Below, piece after piece: positions 26,277 through 33,447 of a stretch of 33,784 nt of DNA. Position numbers and translations under genes: made by a program. Position 1 is the first letter of the stretch. The number at the start of each line of letters is the position of its first letter. The notes beneath the pieces are model-generated. The model did not search any database and was not told the DNA's origin. It saw only the letters and a list, made by a program, of their open reading frames with translations. Origin of the DNA: an uncultured Hyphomicrobiales bacterium (lineage in GTDB: Bacteria; Pseudomonadota; Alphaproteobacteria; Rhizobiales; Hyphomicrobiaceae); NCBI GenBank assembly GCA_902826255.1, contig CADEEC010000021.1:1-33784 (forward strand), read 5' to 3'.

Positions 26277-27502
26277 AGATCTCGCTCACGCTCAACGGCA
26301 GACCGGTGCAGGCGGACGTCGCGCCGCGCACCAACCTCGCCGATTTCATCCGTGAGCAGATGCTGCTCACCGGCACGCATGTCGGCTGCGAGCACGGCGT
26401 TTGCGGCGCCTGCACCGTCGAGATCGACGGCGAAATCGCGCGCTCCTGCATCACCTATGCCGTGAGCTGCGACGGTGCGCGCGTGCGCACCATCGAAGGC
26501 TTCGACGACGATGCGCTGATGGCACGCCTGCGCACTGCCTTCACCGAGGAGCACGCGCTGCAGTGCGGCTACTGCACGCCGGGCATGTTGGTGGCTGCGC
26601 GTGATCTCGTGCGCCGGAAATCTGCTCTGTCGCGCGCCGAAATCCGCACCGAGATGAGCGGCAACCTTTGCCGCTGCACCGGCTACATGGGAATCGTCAG
26701 CGCCATCGAGCGCGTGATGAACGACGGTGACGTGCAGCGGGAGGCGCGCCAAAGCACGTGGCTCGGACCGGCTCCGGGTCCGCAGGTATCCAGCGCCTCG
26801 GCCGAAGCATCCCCTGCAGCTGTCCTGCAGCGGCCGGCCGCCAGACCTGCAGCACCCCTGCAGCCCCGACCGCAGCGCGCGCCGGCGCGCCGCGTTGCCG
26901 TCACCGTCGGCGAGGTCGAGGAGAAGGACGGCATCGTCAATCTTGCGCAGAGCTTTGTTCTTGCCCATCCGCGCGCGGAGGTCTGGCGTCTCCTCTCCGA
27001 TCCGCAGGCTGCCGCCGCGTGCATGCCGGGCGCCTCACTCGATGGACCGCCCGTGGACGGCAAGGTGAAGGGCCGCATGGAGGTGAAGCTCGGCCCGGTT
27101 GCGGCGTCCTTCGCGGGCGAGGGCACGGTTACGCAGTATCCGCAAGAATTTCGCCAGGTGATCGAAGGCCAGGGCGGGGACAAGAAGAGCGGATCGCGAG
27201 TCAGGGGCCGGGTCGACTACCGCCTCACGGAAACCGCGAGTCCGGATGGAACGCCCGCGACCCGCGTCGATGTGCTCATCGGCTACGGCCTCACCGGCAT
27301 GCTGGCGCAGATCGGGCGCTCCGGCATCGCCCGCGATCTGGCGCGCCACATGGGCGAGGTGTTCGCCCAGAACATCGACGCGGCGCTCACCGATCCCGCG
27401 TCGGTTCCTGCCGGGCAGGGTGGTATCAGCGGAATCTCCCTCGCTTTCGCTCTCATTTCAGAGCGTGTGCGCGCCCTCCTCCGGCGCGTGGTGGGCCGCT
27501 GA
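26273..27502 (+). CDS. [2Fe-2S] small subunit fused to a CoxG (SRPBCC) domain
   Basis: 409-residue fusion. Residues 1-160 are a standard xanthine-dehydrogenase-family small subunit with the plant-type cluster C39, C44, C47, C59 and the second cluster C98, C101, C133, C135. Residues about 160-215 form a Pro/Ala/Gln-rich linker. Residues about 220-370 are a CoxG/SRPBCC domain (SFVLAHPRAEVWRLLSDPQAAAACMPG), and the tail (about 380-409) is hydrophobic then basic (LAFALISERVRALLRRVVGR). CoxG is usually a separate protein, thought to bring CO-dehydrogenase-type enzymes to the membrane and to quinone. The fusion would tether this enzyme to the respiratory chain. Start ATG 26273 overlaps the stop of the FAD-subunit gene. 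Confidence 0.9.
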   Translation: MKISLTLNGRPVQADVAPRTNLADFIREQMLLTGTHVGCEHGVCGACTVEIDGEIARSCITYAVSCDGARVRTIEGFDDDALMARLRTAFTEEHALQCGYCTPGMLVAARDLVRRKSALSRAEIRTEMSGNLCRCTGYMGIVSAIERVMNDGDVQREARQSTWLGPAPGPQVSSASAEASPAAVLQRPAARPAAPLQPRPQRAPARRVAVTVGEVEEKDGIVNLAQSFVLAHPRAEVWRLLSDPQAAAACMPGASLDGPPVDGKVKGRMEVKLGPVAASFAGEGTVTQYPQEFRQVIEGQGGDKKSGSRVRGRVDYRLTETASPDGTPATRVDVLIGYGLTGMLAQIGRSGIARDLARHMGEVFAQNIDAALTDPASVPAGQGGISGISLAFALISERVRALLRRVVGR

Positions 27503-27637
27503 ACTCCGTATCCGGCGCGTTCTTCCCCAGCCAAGCCTGAGTTTCGACGCCTTGTCCTGCGCACCTTTGCGTGGAAGGCGCGCGCGAGTCGTGCTTTCTT
27601 GCGTTGACGATCATCGCACGCATCGAGAAAGGAGCCC

Positions 27638-28408
27638 ATGAGCAAGACGCCTTCGGACGCCGGCTTCTGGGACCCCGTCGATCTTCTTCACACTGCGCGC
27701 GCAGGGGATCCCAAATCCACCTGGTCGTTGTTCGACACGGCCCTCACCAAGGCGGGCTTCCAGAACAGCTTCTTCGCCTACGGGGTGCCGATCGACTCCA
27801 AAAACCCTCTGCTCGATAAGTTTCAAACCGGCATCTTCGGCGGCGGCCGCTTCTCGACCGAGTTCTTTCCCGAGCTCGTCAAGCGCCCGGACCTGCTCGC
27901 CCAGGATCCGGTGGCACCGCACTGCAAGGGTTCGCTCACGCCCTATGTCTGGTCGTGCTCGCAGTTGCAGCCGCGCGAACAGGGTCCGCTGCCGCTTGCC
28001 TACGACTTCGATCTGCGCTCCTTCATGGTCTTCCCGTTGCGCAACGGCGATGCCACGCGCTACGGCAATTTCACGGTCTACTGCGAGGACGCCCGCCACA
28101 AATCGTGGCTCAGGCATGCGCATCGCTTCGCGCCGCTGCTCCATGTCACCGCGCAGTTCCTGCACGACAGCCTCGCCGGCCTGGAAGCGGCCCCGCCCGG
28201 CATGGAGCCCGTCACGCTTTCGCCGCGTCAGCGCGAATGCCTGCTGTGGGCCAGCCGCGGCTGCTCCACCAAGAAGATCGCCGAGCGCCTCACGCTGTCG
28301 GAGCCCGTGGTCAATGAGTACCTGCGCTCGGCCAAGCAGAAGCTCGGATGCGCCACCCGCACCCACGCCGTCGCCCGCGCCATCCGCCTCGACCTGATCA
28401 AGCCTTAG
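27638..28408 (+). CDS. LuxR-type transcriptional regulator with autoinducer-binding-like domain
   Basis: 256 residues: an N-terminal autoinducer-binding-like domain (about 20-175) and a C-terminal LuxR helix-turn-helix (about 190-250: LSPRQRECLLWASRGCSTKKIAERL). In the ligand pocket the D-P pair (D90, P91) and W105 of TraR-type receptors are present, but the positions aligned with TraR Trp57 and Tyr61 appear as F77 and V81, so the ligand may not be a standard acyl-homoserine lactone. No luxI-type synthase is in the window, so this is a LuxR solo here. AGGAG precedes the ATG. It lies 135 bases after the molybdenum hydroxylase operon and could sense a pathway compound or be unrelated. Confidence 0.85.
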   Translation: MSKTPSDAGFWDPVDLLHTARAGDPKSTWSLFDTALTKAGFQNSFFAYGVPIDSKNPLLDKFQTGIFGGGRFSTEFFPELVKRPDLLAQDPVAPHCKGSLTPYVWSCSQLQPREQGPLPLAYDFDLRSFMVFPLRNGDATRYGNFTVYCEDARHKSWLRHAHRFAPLLHVTAQFLHDSLAGLEAAPPGMEPVTLSPRQRECLLWASRGCSTKKIAERLTLSEPVVNEYLRSAKQKLGCATRTHAVARAIRLDLIKP

Positions 28409-28436
28409 GACACAGCGAGGGCAATTGTGAGCCGGC

Positions 28437-28452
28437 CCCTCACTTTTGAGGG
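28437..28452 (+). terminator. Weak stem-loop after the LuxR gene
   Basis: CCCTCA-CTTT-TGAGGG, a 6-bp stem with a 4-base loop, 28 bases after the LuxR stop codon. There is no T tract after it, so terminator function is uncertain. Confidence 0.35.
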
Positions 28453-28530
28453 ATTGGTGCTCGCCGCTGTCCTCTCCAAACTCACTTTGTCGGGGGTCGT
28501 CCGACGGAACTGGGATCGGCGGAGGTTGAG

Positions 28531-28740
28531 GTGCTGAGAGCCGCTGCGCTGGCGTGTGCGCTCATCGCGATGACGCAAGCGTCCTGCCATGCCGCGTCAC
28601 CGCACGCCTGCAGGGACGGAACCAGCAAGGACAGCGCCGGCCGGCAGGTCGCGTGCAAGGCAAAGCTCAAAGCCAAGCCGCGTGCGAGGAGTGCGAAGCC
28701 GCGGCATGTGCATGGCTTCACGTCGCGGTTCTCGCAATGA
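28531..28740 (+). CDS. Small predicted secreted basic peptide
   Basis: 69 residues, not recognised. The first 22 residues form a hydrophobic signal-like segment (MLRAAALACALIAMTQASCHA), cleaved perhaps after SCHA. The rest is strongly basic (K/R-rich, AKLKAKPRARSAKPR). It shares a TSKD motif with the next small gene. Start is GTG 28531 with GGAGG eight bases upstream, which supports real translation. It is followed after 31 bases by a second gene of the same type. Function unknown; a cationic periplasmic peptide is the most that can be said. Confidence 0.6.
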   Translation: MLRAAALACALIAMTQASCHAASPHACRDGTSKDSAGRQVACKAKLKAKPRARSAKPRHVHGFTSRFSQ

Positions 28741-28771
28741 GCCGCTTCTAACAGCATCGCAGGGGGATCAC

Positions 28772-29014
28772 ATGCTGCGCAGAGTTTTCATCGCATCGTC
28801 CGCCCTGGCCGCCCTTGCTTTCCTCGTCGACCCCGGCGCGCGCGCCGAGCAGATCGCGGCGAAGAAGAAGCGCAGGAAGCTCCCTGCCGTGCAGAAGATC
28901 CGCGAAGGGGCCGGTAAAAACACCAGCAAGGACGACCAGCCCAACGTGCATTGGTCCAGCGGGATGGGCGGCGTGCGCGGTTCCACCAAGGGCAAGGGGA
29001 AGCAGGCGCCGTAA
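28772..29014 (+). CDS. Small predicted secreted basic peptide, second copy type
   Basis: 80 residues, not recognised. The N-terminus is a signal peptide (RRVFIASSALAALAFLVDPGARA, cleavage likely after GARA). The mature part is very basic (AAKKKRRKLP) and ends in a Gly/Ser/Lys-rich tail. NTSKDDQPN resembles GTSKDSAGR of the preceding peptide. The ATG at 28772 has AGGGGG seven bases upstream. The pair is probably co-transcribed. Function unknown. Confidence 0.65.
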   Translation: MLRRVFIASSALAALAFLVDPGARAEQIAAKKKRRKLPAVQKIREGAGKNTSKDDQPNVHWSSGMGGVRGSTKGKGKQAP

Positions 29015-29188
29015 ACCCGGTCGCATAAGGGCGCGATGTGCGGCAGGCGCGCCGCGGTCCCTGTTCTGCGGGCATGCCTGCGGTATGGAGCGCCGGCGAT
29101 GTGGAGAATCCGGCGGCAATGCCGGAATAATGGCGCGCCTCATCCGTTATTGCGGCGCAACTCGGTCTGCGCGTCCGAGGTGCGCGGG

Positions 29189-29219
29189 TGCCTTCCACGG
29201 CTATTTTTGGTGGAAGGCA
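29189..29219. terminator. Probable bidirectional stem-loop terminator
   Basis: TGCCTTCCAC / GTGGAAGGCA, a perfect 10-bp stem with an 11-base T-rich loop, lying in the 265-base gene-free gap (29015-29279) between the converging small-peptide gene and the DUF983 gene. Tails on both sides lack long T runs. Nothing else coding is seen in this gap. Confidence 0.45.
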
Positions 29220-29279
29220 TTAAGGCTTGCAGGCAAGGGGCGGGTGGGTCTGACGAGACTTCGCCCGCCTTCTCGCGCG

Positions 29280-29705
29280 TCAGCGCGCCAGCGCTGATTG
29301 TGCCGCCGGCCGCGTGTTCGCGCCTGGGAAGCCGTGCATGCCGGCGTGCCATTGCAGGGCGACGACGGCACCCTTGGTCGGCTGCAGCAGGGCCAGACAC
29401 ATGGCGAGCGCCAGCGGCACCCACAGGATCACGTGCACGAGGGTGCTCGGCTGGTACGCCTGCTCGAGCCACAGCATCAGCCCCACCACGACGTGGCCCA
29501 CGACCGCGATCACCAGATAGGCCGGCAGGTCATCGGCGCGGTGATGGTGCAGGGGCTCGCCGCAAGCAGGACACGCATCGGCAACCTTGAGAAAAGCCCG
29601 GAACATGCGGCCCTCGCCGCACTTGGGACAGCGCCCAAGAAAGCCCCGCCACAGGGCCTGCCCCAGCGGTCTCGGCGCTGACGTTGCGTCGTTGTTCGCG
29701 GCCAT
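29280..29705 (-). CDS. DUF983 family membrane protein
   Basis: 141 residues. Two CxxC pairs (CPKCGEGRMF at about 26 and CPACGEPLHHH at about 45) make a likely zinc ribbon, followed by two hydrophobic segments (about 60-82 and 88-110). This is the DUF983 pattern, found beside cytochrome oxidase genes in many alphaproteobacteria, though none is seen here. The ATG at 29705 is chosen because GGAGGG lies six bases before it; longer in-frame starts (29717, 29786) would run into the regulatory gap. Function of the family is not established. It is divergent from the MocR gene. Confidence 0.85.
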   Translation of the reverse strand: MAANNDATSAPRPLGQALWRGFLGRCPKCGEGRMFRAFLKVADACPACGEPLHHHRADDLPAYLVIAVVGHVVVGLMLWLEQAYQPSTLVHVILWVPLALAMCLALLQPTKGAVVALQWHAGMHGFPGANTRPAAQSALAR

Positions 29706-29740
29706 TGTTCCCTCCATCTCCGAGCATCGATCTTGAATTC

Positions 29741-29805
29741 CTGTATGGATCAGATTATGCGTTGTATCCGTACAATCAACGGACATGACGGATAATTGTA
29801 TGGAT
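29741..29805. promoter_or_regulatory. MocR-type operator: three TGTAYGGAT repeats in the divergent gap
   Basis: Two direct copies, CTGTATGGAT (29741-29750) and TTGTATGGAT (29796-29805), and one inverted copy TTGTACGGAT (complement of 29766-29775). The last also forms the palindrome TTGTA-TCCG-TACAA (29762-29775). Direct plus inverted repeats around their own promoter are typical for MocR/PdxR regulators. One copy overlaps the first codons of the MocR gene, which suggests autoregulation or that translation begins at the internal ATG 29800. Confidence 0.6.
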
Positions 29806-31173
29806 TGGTCCCCTGCAATCCTCGACCGCCACGGGCCCGTCTACGTGCGGGTCGTGGAGGCCCTGCGGGCGGATATTGCCTCCGGTCGGCTGCATCGGGG
29901 CCAGCAGCTGCCCACCCAGCGCGCGCTCGCCAAGGCGCTCGGCATCGACCTCACGACGGTGACCCGCGCCTACACCGAGGCGCGCCGGCAGGGGCTGATC
30001 GAGGCCAGGGTCGGGCAGGGCACGTTCGTTGCCGAAAGCGTCTCGCAGGCGCCGCGCGCGTTTGGGCAGCGGGCGGAGATCGACCTCTCCATGAACATCC
30101 CGCCGCAGCCACTCGAGGCCGACCTGGACGGGCGCATCCTGCGTGGGCTGACGAGCATTCAGAGCGAGACCGGTTTCTTCGGCCTGCTCAACTATCGCCA
30201 GCCGGGCGGCAGCCCGGAGGAGCGGGCCGTTGCGGCGGCGTGGTTGGCGCGCCGCGTGGCCGGGGTGACGCCGGATACGGTGCTGGTCGGCTCCGGCACG
30301 CAGACGGCAATTCTCGCGTTTCTGCTGGCGAATACATCGCCCGGCGACGTGGTGCTCGCGGAGGATTTGACTTTTCCGGGCTTCAGGGCCGCCGCGACCT
30401 ACGCCGGCGTGCGTGCCGTCGGCGTGCCGATGGACGGCGAGGGCATCATCCCCGAGGCCCTCGACGAAGCTTGCCGGCAGCATGCGCCGAAGGCCGTCTA
30501 TCTGATCCCGACCGTGCAGAACCCCACCGCCGCCACCATGCCGGAGAAGCGCCGTAGGGCCGTGGCGCGCGTCATCGAGAGCCATGACGTGCAGCTCTTC
30601 GAGGACGATGCATACGGTCTGCTCGCACCTGAGGTGGCGCCTTTGGCAGCTCTCATGCCGGAGCGCACCACCTGGGCCGTCAGCCTGTCGAAGTGCCTGG
30701 CGCCGGGCCTGCGCGTATCGTTGCTGAATGCGCCCAATCCGGCGGCCGCGGCGCGTCTTGCCGATGCGCTGCGCGCGGCCGTGCAGATGGCGCCGCCGCT
30801 GATGGCGGCCATGGTGATGCGCTGGCTGCAGGACGGCAGCGCCGACAGGATCATCGCCGCAATCCGCAGCGAGGCGGCCGCACGCCAGAGGATCGCGGCA
30901 CAGGCTTTGGCCGGCGTGCGCTTTGCGGCCGACCCGAGAGGCCATCACATCTGGCTGTCGCTGCCGCCGCACTGGACCCGCACGGCATTTCTTGCGCATC
31001 TCCAGCGTCAGGGTTTGGCGGTGGTGGCGGGCGAGGTGTTCAGCCTCGGCGAAGCGCCGCACGCTATTCGTGTCTCGCTGGGCGCAGCACGCAGCCGGGC
31101 CGAGCTTGCCACCGCGCTCGATATTCTCGCGGCCGCCTTCAGGTCAGCGGCGGCGACGTCGCACATCGTATGA
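29785..31173 (+). CDS. MocR-family regulator (GntR helix-turn-helix fused to aminotransferase-like domain)
   Basis: 462 residues: GntR winged helix at about 15-85 (QLPTQRALAKALGIDLTTVTRAYTEARRQGL), then a fold-type I aminotransferase domain. The PLP lysine is K303 in SLSKCLAPGLR, and IPTVQNPTAATMPEKRR and LFEDDAYGLL are cofactor-binding stretches. MocR proteins use PLP as effector and regulate vitamin B6, GABA, taurine or similar amino-compound genes. The target is unknown; the divergent DUF983 gene and the regulator itself are candidates because the operator repeats lie between them. The start may be 29800, five codons downstream. Confidence 0.92.
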   Translation: MTDNCMDWSPAILDRHGPVYVRVVEALRADIASGRLHRGQQLPTQRALAKALGIDLTTVTRAYTEARRQGLIEARVGQGTFVAESVSQAPRAFGQRAEIDLSMNIPPQPLEADLDGRILRGLTSIQSETGFFGLLNYRQPGGSPEERAVAAAWLARRVAGVTPDTVLVGSGTQTAILAFLLANTSPGDVVLAEDLTFPGFRAAATYAGVRAVGVPMDGEGIIPEALDEACRQHAPKAVYLIPTVQNPTAATMPEKRRRAVARVIESHDVQLFEDDAYGLLAPEVAPLAALMPERTTWAVSLSKCLAPGLRVSLLNAPNPAAAARLADALRAAVQMAPPLMAAMVMRWLQDGSADRIIAAIRSEAAARQRIAAQALAGVRFAADPRGHHIWLSLPPHWTRTAFLAHLQRQGLAVVAGEVFSLGEAPHAIRVSLGAARSRAELATALDILAAAFRSAAATSHIV

Positions 31174-31186
31174 TTCTGGAAGCGAT

Positions 31187-31260
31187 TGGAGCGGGTGAAG
31201 GGAATCGAACCCTCGTCGTGAGCTTGGGAAGCTCCTGCTCTGCCATTGAGCTACACCCGC
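31187..31260 (-). tRNA. tRNA-Gly (anticodon CCC)
   Basis: A full cloverleaf is read on the minus strand: acceptor GCGGGTG/CACCCGC, D arm GCTC/GAGC, anticodon loop TTCCCAA (anticodon CCC) and T arm GAGGG-TTCGATT-CCCTT. The discriminator T and an encoded CCA follow. The top of the anticodon stem is a G-A mismatch. Confidence 0.95.
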
Positions 31261-31435
31261 CGTCCGCCTCTATCTACCGTGCGCCCGCCGCCCCGGGCAA
31301 GTGCGGGCCACGCGCGTGCCATGTTCGCGATCCTGGATGACCCACGCACGGCGGTCTTTCCCTCGCGCTGCCGCCCGCGATAACCTTGCTCGGCCGCGGG
31401 GTCGCCCGCATCGCAGCCGCATCAGGATCACGCGC

Positions 31436-32668
31436 ATGTCCCTTTCGTTCGACCGGCTGCTGCACCCGGTGTCGCCCGCGGCGTTCTTCGCCGACTACTA
31501 CGAGAAGCAACCGCTCCTGATCCCGGCGCAAGATCGCACGCGTTTCGATGCGCTGCTGAGCGTGGCCGCCATCGACCGCTTCCTCGCCACCACCTCGCCC
31601 TGCCACCCGGATGTGTTCCTGGTCGATGCCACCCGCGACCTGCCGCCCGAGGAATACTCCTTCCAGAGCGGCCTGCCGGCCGGCCGCCTCGACCTGCCGC
31701 GCGTCTACCAGCACTTCGCGGCCGGCGCGACCATCTCCATCTCGCACCTGCAGGAGTGCCTGCCCGAGCTTGCCGCACTCTGCCGCGCGGCCGAGAAAGT
31801 GTTCAGCGGCCATTTCCAGACCAACATCTACCTCTCGCCGCCGAATGCGCAGGGCTTCAAGACCCACTTCGACAGCCACGACGTGTTCGTGCTGCAGATC
31901 GCGGGCTCCAAGATCTGGACGCTCAACGACACCGGCATCGAGCTGCCGCTGCATGGCCAGCGCTTTGAGCCGGGCACGCACGCGGCGGGGCCCGTGACCC
32001 AGGAGTTCACGCTGCGCCCCGGCGATGTCCTCTATTGCCCGCGCGGGCTCTACCACGCCGCCCGCTCCACCGATGAGGTTTCGCTACACATCACGCTCGG
32101 GCTCATCGGCAAGACCTGGGCAGACGTCGTCACCGAGGCGCTGTCGGAAGCTGTTCTCGCCTCGCCGGCCTTTCGCGCCAACCTGCCGATCGGCTACGCC
32201 AACGCGGATTTCGACCGCGGCGAAGCGCGCAAAACCTTCCGCATACTGGTGGACACCTTCGCGCGTCAGGCCACCGTCGATGGCATCCTCGATCGGATGG
32301 CGGAGGAGTTCGTCAAGTCGCGCCGGCCGGACTACGCGGGCGGGCTCGAGGAGCTGGACGACGCGCCGGACGTCACGCTCGATACGCGCGCCGTCGCCAA
32401 GCCCGATCTCCTTTACCTCGTGCGCGAGGAGGGCGAGCAGCTCACGATTCTGTTCGGGCCCTCGCAGATCACCATGCCGGCGTTCACCGCCGATTGCGTG
32501 CGCTTTGCACTCTCCGGCACGCCGTTCGCGGTGCGCGAGCTTCCCGAGCCGCTCGATGACGCGGGCAAGATCGTGTTCGTCAAGCGGTTGATCCGGGAAG
32601 GGCTTCTGAAGCGGGCGGAAAGTCCGCCCGTTTCAGCGCAGGCCACTAAGCCTGCGCTCGTCGCCTAG
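31436..32668 (+). CDS. JmjC/cupin-4 family Fe(II)/2-oxoglutarate oxygenase (ribosomal oxygenase-like)
   Basis: 410 residues. The iron facial triad is H144 and D146 (THFDSHDVFVLQI) and H207 (CPRGLYHAA), and the domain WTLND and RPGDVLYCPRG are typical of Cupin_4 proteins related to E. coli YcfD/RoxA, a ribosomal-protein arginine hydroxylase. A C-terminal winged-helix-like region (about 280-400) follows as in that family. Members hydroxylate ribosomal or other protein side chains; substrate here unknown. The ATG at 31436 starts the conserved MSLSFDRLLHPVSPAAFF; upstream codons overlap the tRNA region and are not conserved in type. Confidence 0.85.
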   Translation: MSLSFDRLLHPVSPAAFFADYYEKQPLLIPAQDRTRFDALLSVAAIDRFLATTSPCHPDVFLVDATRDLPPEEYSFQSGLPAGRLDLPRVYQHFAAGATISISHLQECLPELAALCRAAEKVFSGHFQTNIYLSPPNAQGFKTHFDSHDVFVLQIAGSKIWTLNDTGIELPLHGQRFEPGTHAAGPVTQEFTLRPGDVLYCPRGLYHAARSTDEVSLHITLGLIGKTWADVVTEALSEAVLASPAFRANLPIGYANADFDRGEARKTFRILVDTFARQATVDGILDRMAEEFVKSRRPDYAGGLEELDDAPDVTLDTRAVAKPDLLYLVREEGEQLTILFGPSQITMPAFTADCVRFALSGTPFAVRELPEPLDDAGKIVFVKRLIREGLLKRAESPPVSAQATKPALVA

Positions 32669-32704
32669 TTCCGGATCCGATCAGATGGGCTCACGGCTTC
32701 ATTG

Positions 32705-32810
32705 TCATCCCGGAATTGCGCGCGAGCGCAATATCCGGGACCCAGGGCTGCAGATCGAGCTGGAGCTTGTTGCTCTGGGTCCCGGCTCTCGCTGCGCTTG
32801 GCCGGGATGA
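32705..32810. repeat. Alphaproteobacterial REP-like palindromic repeat
   Basis: Imperfect inverted repeat with arms TCATCCCGG...CCGGGACCCAG (32705-32745) and CTGGGTCCCGG...CCGGGATGA (32775-32810) about a 29-base centre. Each arm folds into its own small hairpin (for example ATTGCGC/GCGCAAT in the left arm). Elements of this type are scattered between genes in Hyphomicrobiales genomes. It lies between the converging oxygenase gene and mscL and could also terminate both transcripts. Confidence 0.75.
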
Positions 32811-32850
32811 CCAAGGTCGCAGCGGTCTGATTGAACCAGACTAGAAATCC

Positions 32851-33255
32851 CTAGCGCTTCACCAGCGCGTCGCGGATATCCTTCAGGTAGGTTTCCGTCG
32901 GCGTCGGAGCCGGCGGTACAGCGGGCTTCTCGGTCTCGAAGCGGCGGCGCAGTTCGTTGATCGCCTTCACCAGCATGAACACCGCCAGCGCGACGATCAG
33001 GAAGCTGATCACGTTGTTGAGGAACAGGCCGACGTTCATGGTCACGGCTTCCCGGCCCTCGGCCGCGGCCTTGAGCGGAAGCTTGATGTCGGAAAAGTCG
33101 ACGCCGCCGAGCGCCAGGCCGATCGGCGGCATGATCACGTCCTTCACCAGCGATTGCACGATGGTGCCGAAGGCACCGCCGATGATGATGCCGACCGCCA
33201 TGTCGACAACGTTGCCCTTGATAGCGAATTCCTTGAATTCCTGAATCAGGCTCAT
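32851..33255 (-). CDS. mscL: Large-conductance mechanosensitive channel MscL
   Basis: 134 residues, usual length. [46 protein letters not shown] contains the N-terminal amphipathic helix and the first membrane helix (about 15-45) that lines the pore; the second is at about 70-95 ([19 protein letters not shown]), followed by the cytoplasmic helix. MscL opens under membrane tension to release solutes on osmotic downshock. ATG 33255 is chosen over the GTG at 33264 because GGGAG lies eight bases before it and E. coli MscL starts at the same point. Single-gene unit. Confidence 0.95.
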   Translation of the reverse strand: MSLIQEFKEFAIKGNVVDMAVGIIIGGAFGTIVQSLVKDVIMPPIGLALGGVDFSDIKLPLKAAAEGREAVTMNVGLFLNNVISFLIVALAVFMLVKAINELRRRFETEKPAVPPAPTPTETYLKDIRDALVKR

Positions 33256-33447
33256 CCGAGACACTCCCTGTTTTTCCTACGGCGAACCGTCACGACCCTG
33301 GCGGCGACCGAACACCCACGCTAACACAACGCAGGCGCACGATTGGACACGCCCGATGCGTTGGTCCACAATACAAACGCCGCAGGGTTAGCGGTGCAAG
33401 TCATTGATGAGTGGGCGTTTTAGGCGTCCACGGCAGGGCTGCCGCAG

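Noticed and set aside
23125-27502. Aerobic CO dehydrogenase (coxMSL)
   Set aside because: The large subunit lacks the AYXCSFR loop of form I CO dehydrogenase and has PYRGVAR instead; gene order is L-M-S, not M-S-L.
31187-31260. tRNA-Gly as an island attachment site
   Set aside because: No integrase and no direct repeat of the tRNA 3' end is visible in the window; the catabolic genes end well before it.
32705-32810. CRISPR repeat or insertion-sequence end
   Set aside because: Only one inverted pair, no regular spacers and no transposase; it fits a REP-like intergenic element.
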